A DNA stretch of 64,000 bases from Tenodera sinensis (Eukaryota; Arthropoda; Insecta; Mantodea; Mantidae), in assembly GCA_030765045.1 (NCBI GenBank), contig CM060961.1, positions 35,444,805 to 35,508,804 on the forward strand. Reading direction: 5' to 3'. Each line of letters opens with the position of its first letter. Positions within the stretch are counted from its first letter, which is position 1. Position numbers and translations under genes: made by a program. Under the pieces are notes generated by a model, which searched no databases, had not been told where the DNA came from, and saw only the letters and a program-made list of their open reading frames with translations. Below are positions 55,816-64,000 of this stretch, in pieces.

Positions 55816-58800
55816 CAGGCACTTGTAACTTTATTTTCCACTTAATTACTTTCTTGGTCGAAATTAACCTGTCTTCTAGGAAACTTCGGTCACATTCCAG
55901 TAGCTTGTTTAATTAACAATAATACACAAAGCAATTGTTTTCTGAGTGCAACAGACATCAGGGAATCTTCTCAAATTTAATTGGGAATTTTAATCAATAC
56001 ATTTAAAAAAACGACCGAAATTGGCCAATTCTAGGGTATGTGAACGAACATACTTTAAAATATGATTTTGCTTGAGTAAAGCTCGTCAAAGTTGTCATAC
56101 TGTAATCATTATGGGGCGGGGGGGAGGGGGGGGGGTTATCCTCACACGTTGTGGTAGGCTTGTCAGGTACCCTTTACGAGTTTTCACCTAATATTGGCTT
56201 CTCGTAGTTATGGCACTGCGATCCAAAGACAAGTAACTGATACAGAAAGCAAAAGTATTTTCAAAGTTATTTTTGGACGGACCACACGTGTATTGCGGAA
56301 CAAAAGGAAAATGCGCACCTTCCCCATTATAGCGCCTTTATGGAAATCGATATGGCGCCTTCCTCTTTTGCCTTTTCCTCTTCCCTCCGGCCTATTCTTC
56401 GTTATTGTCCTATTCATCTTCTTTATGGACGTCTAAAACTTGTTCCACTAGCATGGTAATTAAGTACAATTTTAGACATTCTTTCCCGGGGCGTCTGCCA
56501 GCCATTATTATGGTCGGAGTCTTTTTATAGCCAACCTCAAGATTTTTGCTCGAGGTATACATCACAGAGGGCTAGTAATTGCTACCTTTGTAACCTTTTA
56601 GTACCGAAATTTGTAGCATCGGCAAAAATACGCCGAAGGTAACGTAAACAGTACACAAAGCCCTAGTAAAAAATTCGATGCCAGATTTGATTTGAAATAT
56701 ATGTTTTCAGACTTTTGAATAACCCCGTGAAAGCTTAATGCTTATTTGTAATGGCAGTCGAAGATATTATGTAGAGAGTTACTGAATGAGCACATGTTAA
56801 ACGGAGTAGGCCGTGCTGAGATCAATAATTGCCCATAGTAATCATGGCAGCCAACTTGGACGAGTGTGTCTAAAATCGAAGAAAACTGGAATATAGGGTG
56901 TGCTTCTCTCATACCTGAAAAATCTAAAGAGAGATACGAAAGATGCTGTAGGGAATATATTTTTATTTATAATTTTGATATTAGTATTTATATTATATTG
57001 CAGTTTTGTAGTATAAATATAATTTTTTTAAGGAAGTTCAATTCCAATTTTATTTTTAATTTTTACGCTGATTAAGTGTAACCATCAACACTCCATGGAA
57101 AGGTGATTATTGGAGTAGGTATTGTTTAAAACGGAAGAAAAGGAAATACACTTCAAGAGTTTGATACCCATTTGTGAAATTTTGAAAATCAATAGCTTTT
57201 ACTAGATTGATTTGGAATTTTAACACAACAATTACTGTATAGTGACGCGTAAATTTAGTAAAATTTGTTGCTAATGTATTCATATTTTATTATATTTTAA
57301 TATTTATGTAAATGGTTTTCCCCAAGTCAATTTGGATTTGAAATTCTTAATATTTTTTAGTTATGTTCTTTAATAGAATGTTAGATTGATGACATAACTT
57401 CTCAGTTGTGTTATTAGTATGGATAAAAATAAATTTTTAAGTTTAAATTCATTATTTTTTCCATTTAAAATTCGAAATATAAACTTTAATATTTAATTAG
57501 TCGGAAGATATTATGAAAACAACGCTAAAAGTAAAAACACGAGAAAACTAAATTTGAAGTGGTAGCGAGAATACTGAAATTGTATGGAGTTAAATGGACA
57601 CGACCACTTAGAGGTAATTAGTTAAACAGCCACCTGAGAAAGTTAAAAAGGCCATTAGGCTATAAAAACACAAATATAAAGCTGAGGATTTATACCATTT
57701 GATAAAACAAAATTCATTTTGTCACTTTTTTAAATGCTTAACTTTTTTACATAGATGTGTATCCTTAAGGAAATTTCATAAATCCAGGACAAAGGTCAGT
57801 TCATAAAGTTTAAAGCCTTCTTATTGCTAGAAGTTCCAGGAGGCGAAAACAAGACTCCCTGTATATCTTCATGCTAAAACAAATTTGCTCAAAACACGTG
57901 ATTGTAATTTAAACTGATGGAGCATGTTAAAATCAAGCGTCAGAACATTTGTATTATCAGGAAATCTGAAGAGGCTTCTGGTGAATCCCTGTCCCTGAAG
58001 GATAGGCACCGGTCTCAGATTTGCAACCATGGTCCCTAAGGAGATCTCTGTGCTAGTTTATCCCATAGGATGTGGTAACAACAAACAGTTCCCAAGCCGT
58101 CACTGCTGATTTCAAGATACCACCCTTCTCCATCTTCCCCTGCTAGTTAGCGAGCTGCTATTTACATAGGTCACTCAAATGAAAACGGGGACGTGGGAGC
58201 CCACAGCTTGATTATTGAGCATATAACAAACAGGGTACAATCACACACTAATATACACCGTGTTTACTACGAGTTATGTTTTTCAATAGCAAGTGTTCCC
58301 TTACCCAAGCAGGAAATGGAATACAGAACCTCTGAACAGAACAGTGCCTTGCATTTTGGAAAAAATTCCCCCTAATTTTAGTGCTGATTCGAAATATGTT
58401 ACAGTTTTCTTTTATTGCGCCCAGATATTTTTTAAAAAATTAACAAATTAACTCATTACTGATATTGCAACAATTTGACAAATCGACCAATCCCACTCCT
58501 GACACCAGTGTGGTGACTTTATTTTCTTCTAATGACTGCAAAACAACACAGTTGTCTTTTGATGGCATTAACAGTCAGTTACCCGGTCTTTGTGATGATA
58601 TAGCTCACAAATATTTTCTTCTCGTAACTTTGACTCACTTCTTTCACTGTATCCCTTCAGTAACTCTGGCTTTAAACTCACTCAAAACTCATTCAACTTC
58701 TTCACTTCGACGTGCCGGATCATTCACAGCGATAATACCCCACACAGCTCTCTCGCACGCACTGACACACGAGCGACTCATTTTTGTAACTCGTGATGGT

Positions 58801-58917
58801 CAAATTTTCTAGATAATTCTCTCATCATTTCGTCACTGGAAAAATTATGAATAACTTGACAAGCACTCGTTAAATTACTTATGATAACTAATTGTTTTAC
58901 ACCAAACCTTAACATCG
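55816..58917. other. Largely unassigned, about 3.1 kb
   Basis: Contains a G-run at 56114-56136 (separate entry), a family A scrap on the minus strand at 56668-56725 (aaattcgatgccagatttga with atatatgttttcagactttt) and AT-rich DNA. The open frames at 56194-56436 and 58465-58812 have no recognised motif. A GC-richer stretch at 57980-58200 could be a decayed repeat. Confidence 0.5.
56114..56136 (+). repeat. G-rich tract, quadruplex candidate
   Basis: Runs of 4, 7 and 10 G separated by single C or A bases, enough for a G-quadruplex on the + strand. It lies in otherwise AT-rich DNA. Confidence 0.8.
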
Positions 58918-58963
58918 CCGCAGCCGCCATCGCCACCACCACCGCCACCACCATCACCACAAC

Positions 58964-59003
<40 letters not shown>

Positions 59004-59027
59004 ACCACCACTATTATTATTATTGCT
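58918..59027. repeat. (CCG/CCA)n trinucleotide repeat
   Basis: About 35 triplets: mixed ccg/cca, a pure (CCG) run of about 11, a short (CCA) run, then (TTA). Read on the minus strand it gives poly-Ala/Val runs, which I treat as artefact. Confidence 0.95.
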
Positions 59028-59859
59028 GGTGCCGACTGATTATATATATTTTAGTGGTCATTAAAAGACTGCAGAAAGCAGCAATGAATAAAGCAATAGA
59101 AAAAGCATTCTAAAAGCAAAATTAATGATGATACGAAAGTAAACCTGTTCTAAAGTGTCCTCCAAGGTTATTCAACCCTATTTACGTTGCCATACATATC
59201 ACATATCAGTGGGTACAAAACCTATCCAGCACATAGATTAATCTGATTTAGCTACTCAATGCTTATTTAGGGCATGACAGAGCTGTTTCTACACATATAC
59301 GTCATTGAAATGGTGAAGAGTTGAGGCATTTTCTAAAGAACAGATGCATTAATTAAAACGAACAACTATGTAAAAACGTATGTTTGAATTCCAGCTGTTC
59401 CTTTTCTCTGTATCTTATTTCAGTAAAGAACCTCATGACACGCGAATGTGAAATTAAAGGCAAAGGTAGAAAAGATAGTGATTAATCTACTGTCATCTGT
59501 TAAATACTGTTGCATGCTCGTTGCCTACATTATGGAAACAAAAGTCGATCAGATTCCGTTAATCAAAGGCTTAGAGGTTTTGAATTTTATGATGAAATGT
59601 TTGCAGAGTTGTTAGCAATTTGAATTCTGTGTTTATTTATAAAAGGATTGCTTCAATCTAGAAATTAACTATTGATCGTTTAGTCTCTGATAACGTCTCC
59701 ATTATACAGGTTCTGATATTAAAAAGATAGTATCAGTAGATGATAGATTAAATTTCAAGGATGGCGGTTTCCAGATTTACTAGAAGTAATTAGCAAAACT
59801 ATATATATAATTGTAAAATCGGAATGTGACCTTTTATGAAACCAGTAAAAATTTAATAT
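59028..59859. other. No recognised gene
   Basis: AT-rich, no landmark. Confidence 0.6.
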
Positions 59860-60732
59860 AAAAATCTGATGTGTAGCACTCACATGACTTTCTCTACTCT
59901 TGTACTAACCATTCTAACAAGCTCTTATTCCTATATCTCCATGCTAGTTAAGATAAACATTCACACAAATTATCTTATTGCTTATGTCCTTGTAGGTGCA
60001 AGGGGAATATTAGAATACAGAAGGCTTTGTGCGACAGTCAAATCTTTTTCACCTTTTAGATTCCGTTCTCTTTGCACGATTAACATATAAAAAAATTAAC
60101 AAAGTTGTTGCATTTCGCTAGAGTTCTAAGTTTTCCGAAACTCACGCACATAACAATGTATATCTCCGAAATGGTTCACCCTACAAGAAAATTTATTCCG
60201 GCAAAAATTGTGTATTTTAGCAAGATCTACATTGTTTGTATAGTATAATTTGGTCTATCTCTAACAGTTTACGAGTTATGCAAAAGTCGTCGAGAGTGAA
60301 TACGACTACAGGGGCTATAGCCAGAAAATTCAAGATATACATTTCATTTGTCATAAAAATATCTCAAACATATGACATTTTAATCAAAATTGTTAGAGCC
60401 ATTTTCAAGAAAATCAAAATTTTCGAAAAATTTTCCATGTAAAGGGTAGTTTAGGGTGGGGCTATTTTCTTCAAAATCTTCGTGTCACATCCTTGAACGA
60501 CATTAAACTTAAATACCAACTTTGGTTTTTCACCTAATTTTCGTTTTTGAGTTATGCTGTCCACAGCCTGACGACTGACACACAGACACACAGACACACA
60601 CACGGACCTTTTTCTAAAAATGCTTTTTTTGGATTCAGGGGGCCTCAAAACATATTTCCGGTGAAGTCTCGACATCGAATTTTTGGGTGGAATGCAATAC
60701 TTCCCCTACTTACCGGTAGAGAAAGTAAAAAT
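59860..60732 (+). repeat. Family A copy, full length reference
   Basis: The most complete + copy. It has L1 (gcactcacatgactttctct exact), L2, L3, L4 (ggtctatctctaacagttta), L5 exact, L6 exact, L7 (tttgagttatgctgtccaca exact), a short cagacacacagacacacaca, L8 exact, L9 and L10 (cttcccctacttaccggtag). Useful as the seed for a family consensus. Confidence 0.95.
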
Positions 60733-60734
60733 GC

Positions 60735-61290
60735 TAGATTACATTCACACGACTTTCTGCCTATTTCTCAGCAAACTATTCTTATAATATCTTAATTTTC
60801 TATTTGCCTTGTATGTATCTAGATATGCGGTAAGTACAATAGGAGTATGAAATTGTAGACTTAAGCAATAGTCAAACATTTTTTAACAGCTGGTAACTAT
60901 GCGATGGCTTTTAAATTACGTTCTGTTTGTATGATCAGGAGAAAAGAGAAAAATACCGACTCCCAATTAGAGAAAAGTATAGTGTTTTTAAATTTATTCT
61001 AGTAATAAGAAATATCTGTGGGTCCCTAAATAATTTCAGACATAAATTGTGTGTTTTAAAATGATCTGCATCTTTTGTGTACTAAGGGTTTTTTCTATAT
61101 TTTACGGCCACTCAGAATGAAGATGACTTCCAAAAAATGAAGATATGCATTTTGTTTGTGTACCAATAGCTTAAATAGGTATTTTAATGAACACGTTAGG
61201 GCCATTCTTGAGAAAGCCAGCAATTTTGAAAAATGTCCATGTAAAAAGGTTTGGGATTGAGCGATTTTCTTGAAAATCTATTGTTTCTTA
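60735..61290 (+). repeat. Diverged family A copy, tandem to the previous
   Basis: Starts attacattcacacgactttc, a hybrid of L1 and array B wording. Continues with the subfamily segment agctggtaactatgcgatgg, an L4 region (cttttgtgtactaaggg) and L6 (tccatgtaaaaaggtttggg). Head to tail with the preceding copy. Confidence 0.7.
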
Positions 61291-62387
61291 TATTGGCTCG
61301 TTTGTTTCTTGCTGAGAGAGGGAGAGAGAGAAATAAAAACATGTGTGATTAATGTAATAACGCAAGCAGAGTCACGAGTTCTACTTCTTGTAATGTGGTA
61401 ACAATTGTGCTATAAAATATTGGTGCTATATATATATATATATATATATATCAAAACGGACATAACTACCAGTTTTGTCTTAATTGTCTATAAAAGAGGA
61501 GTGAATCCTTGCTTCTATTAAGAAAATAAGCTCATTTTGGCATTATGTTTTGATGTAACAGCTGTAGTTTACATGCAGGCGCTGTTACAGGAGCAGGAAA
61601 AGAGCGTGTGGGAGTTAAGAAGTTTAATGAAGCAATGCTCTTTGGTGTTTTCCCTTAATTGGTAGCGTTCGTGTGTTGAGATAAACCAGACATCCTAATG
61701 TCGCGATCGCTTAGCAGCTGCAGATGCCTCCACTTCTTTTGTTTTTCCCTTCCTAAGCTGGCTCCACAATTATCGTAGCCATGCAAAGTTTCAACCGCTG
61801 AGTTTTTTCAACCGTTGCAACGAAGCGCTTCAAAATGCTAACCAGTGTTGAATAAACTAACTATCTAGCAATAACATCTTAATTCCTTTTTAAGTTAACA
61901 GATGTCACGACTTGAAACAATAACATTTTTCCACTGTTTATACCGCCCTATACGGTTTTCTTGTGCGTTGCCTGTTCTGCCTGGATTCCATATTTACTTA
62001 AATTCACCTGATGTTACTCTTGTATAAAAGAAGCAGCATTAACAGTTTGGGAAGGGGTAAATAAAACTCTGAACAGATTGAATAGATAAGAAAGATGCCT
62101 ATAAATAGAAGTTAGATTTTGATAGTCCTTCCGTTAGAATGCTTGAACCACCTTAATTTGGGACTCTATGCACACTGTCCTGGATTCTTATGCAAATCTA
62201 TCTTGGCAAGCATTCTTTAATTTCCTTCAAAGTATTTTAAAGGAAGGTAAAGCCCTGCTGCCGATGTTTTAAAACAGACGTTTCAATTCCCTCTGTTCTC
62301 TGTTGATGTATAGCTGCAATTCCTTAAGTTTCTTATTAATTGCTTCTGGAAACTTTAATATTCACTCCAATGCAGATGTGAATTAGA
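61291..62387. other. Unassigned, with small simple repeats
   Basis: (GA)n at 61313-61330 and (TA)12 at 61427-61451. GC-richer at 61660-61800. No gene recognised. Confidence 0.55.
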
Positions 62388-62830
62388 AAAAACCTGGTGT
62401 GTTGCACTCACATGACAATATTATAAAACTATTCTTAAAAAAGTTAATTCCTGTATCTACTTCATTTTAAATGAGACAAACACACAAACTGATAAAATTT
62501 ATTTTTTGCACCTTCTTTGTAGACACCATAGGGATTAACTACAGTTAAATCTTTTAACAAGTGATAGCTATGTAATCCCTTTGAAAGTGCGTTCTGTATA
62601 CATTTTATTTTCTATTTGAGGATAGCGTAGATGTTAGAAAATGCAAACCAATAACAAGCAATATCTCCAAATGACTGACCCAAATATAAATGGAACAAAC
62701 GTATGGTAAAATTCAGAAGATATTCCCAGAAAGTTCAAAATGTATGTTTAACTAACTGAAACACTCGGCGTTGCCTATGGTTTGATAATTTATCTTTAAA
62801 ATTTTCGGACTTACGTTACACTTGCCCAAT
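62388..62830 (+). repeat. Diverged family A copy
   Basis: L1 (gttgcactcacatgacaata), cttctttgtagacaccatag at the L2 place, aacaagtgatagctatgtaa (subfamily segment), aagcaatatctccaaatgac (L3) and ccagaaagttcaaaatgtat (L5). L4 is deleted. Confidence 0.7.
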
Positions 62831-62884
62831 AGCCCTGTGTTTCTTTGAAGATATTTTCAAAATATTACCACACTTAAATAGTTA

Positions 62885-63425
62885 AAAGTCTTAGGATGCT
62901 ATAGAGCATAAAAATAAATAAATATAAACACCGGAAAGACAATATACAAAAGCACTGCTGAACAACTACAAATATTACAGGAAAGAAAAGTAAGTAGAGA
63001 AAGCTGTGGGAAATGCAGTAAGTTGAATTTTTCTATTTTAATGATATACAAAAATGTATGAATTGTTTGTAAAACAGAAATACATGTAAACGTGTTACGT
63101 AACAGAAAACAGAGTAGGAAAACGGTTATAAATGGAATAGGTTTCATTTGTATTTTAAAAATATAGAAAATTATATGAATTGTGTTAAGAAGTGGAAGTG
63201 GAGAATTTTTTTTTGTTTCGTAAAATAAAGTAAATAGAGAAAAATGTAATACGTTATGCTTCTATTTCAATCATAGAAAATTTTATGAATTCTGTGCTGA
63301 AGGGCAAGTAGAAAAGGGTATGTAAATGTGTTGTGTAAAAAGAAAAGCGAGAGGAGAAATACACGTGAATGTAATACGTTGCATAGTACAATGAATAGCA
63401 TAAAAACCTCTATGAAAAACATTTC
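62885..63425 (-). repeat. Array family B, minus strand
   Basis: Reverse of the 29.3 and 44.4 kb arrays: ataaataaatataaacaccg at the fixed terminus, then gaaagaaaagtaagtagaga, atgtatgaattgtttgtaaa, cgtgttacgtaacagaaaac and further units to gtgaatgtaatacgttgcat. About four monomers. Confidence 0.8.
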
Positions 63426-63467
63426 GAATTACCAATTTTATAGCACCCGATAAGGGAGAAAGATTCA

Positions 63468-63470
<3 letters not shown>

Positions 63471-63544
<74 letters not shown>
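63471..63544. repeat. (GT)n microsatellite
   Basis: 37 GT units between array B and the start of a family A copy. Confidence 0.97.
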
Positions 63545-63547
<3 letters not shown>

Positions 63548-63554
63548 TATTTGT

Positions 63555-64000
63555 GAAAAAATCTCATGTGTTGTACTCATATGACTTTTTTTACTTCTGT
63601 ACCAACTATTCTTACAACCTCTTATTCTTCCGTCTTCATGTTAGTCAAGATAAACGTTTGCAGAAGTTATCTTATTCTTCATTTTCTTGTGGGAACAAGG
63701 GGAATATGGAACACAGTAGGCTTTGAAATTGCACGGCTAAGATGTAAAAAATGAATAACGATCTTCCATTTGTGGGAAGTATAAAAAGTTATAAAACTAA
63801 CACAAATAACAAGGAATATTTCCGAAATGGTTCACTCTACAATAAGTTTGGGTCATAAATTGTATTTTAGCTAGATCTACATCTGTTTGCATAGTACGAT
63901 TTGGTTCATCTCTTACGGTTTACCAGTTATGCGAAAGTGATGCAGAGTAAACAGGACTAGATATAGTCAGAAAATTCGAAACATACAGTAAATTTGCCAT
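63555..64000 (+). repeat. Family A copy, cut by the window end
   Basis: L1 (gttgtactcatatgactttt), L2, L3 (aatatttccgaaatggttca), L4 (ggttcatctcttacggttta) and L5 (actagatatagtcagaaaat), then the window ends. A deletion removes sequence between L2 and the ccatttgtgggaagt segment. Confidence 0.88.

Noticed and set aside
58778..59011. Poly-Ala/Val protein on the minus strand
   Set aside because: Translation of a CCG/CCA microsatellite only.

Overview
The window looks like intergenic DNA from a large, AT-rich, repeat-laden arthropod genome, most likely an insect. The evidence is broken mariner and other Tc1/mariner-like transposases, non-LTR reverse transcriptase debris, several tRNA-derived SINEs, long CA/TG microsatellites and a heat-shock-type core promoter with an arthropod-style initiator. 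A polyneopteran such as a cockroach, stick insect or orthopteran is my guess only. I found no intact host protein-coding gene. Nearly all short reading frames are shadows of repeats or chance.

The dominant component is one dispersed family, called family A here, about 0.85-1 kb long, with some 20 full or partial copies on both strands covering roughly a fifth of the window. Its landmarks, in + orientation, are: L1 gcactcacatgactttctct, L2 gtgcaaggggaatattagaa, L3 aatatctccgaaatggttca, L4 ggtctatctctaacggttta, L5 aggggctatagccagaaaat, L6 tttagggtggggctattttc, L7 tttgagttatgctgtccaca, a CA-rich stretch, L8 ggattcagggggcctcaaaa, L9 ttccggtgaaatctcgacat, L10 cttcccctacttaccagtag. Some copies carry an inverted copy of L8-L10 in front of L1, so the complete element may be a foldback-type element. 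A second family (array family B) is a degenerate tandem array with a period near 115-120 bp. Its monomer resembles the L1 end of family A. It occurs at 29.3-31.07 kb, 44.4-45.2 kb and 62.9-63.4 kb.

Layout. 0-12 kb: family A copies, SINEs, a LINE fragment, a 12-bp purine-rich minisatellite and a 34-bp minisatellite. 11.7-12.2 kb: N-terminal part of a DDE-type transposase. 13-29 kb: family A, a Tc1/mariner-like transposase relic, two short TIR elements nested in family A, and SINEs. 29-34 kb: array B, a coiled-coil gag-like relic, two LINE fragments and a 626-bp TIR element with a decayed helix-turn-helix. 37 kb: a seven-copy 87-bp minisatellite. 38-50 kb: more family A, array B and SINEs. 54.6-55.8 kb: a decayed mariner abutting a LINE 3' fragment. 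58-64 kb: triplet repeat, family A and array B.

The most notable locus is 50.64-53.37 kb. Two perfect three-unit heat-shock elements, a TATA box and an initiator at correct spacing stand immediately in front of about 58 tandem copies of a 43-bp unit, followed by a poly(A) signal. The repeats begin within about 5 nt of the predicted start site. This has the architecture of a heat-shock-inducible, repeat-built non-coding RNA gene, analogous in layout to Drosophila hsr-omega or human satellite III transcription but with no sequence relation that I can see. The promoter elements are read directly from the sequence; transcription and inducibility are inference.
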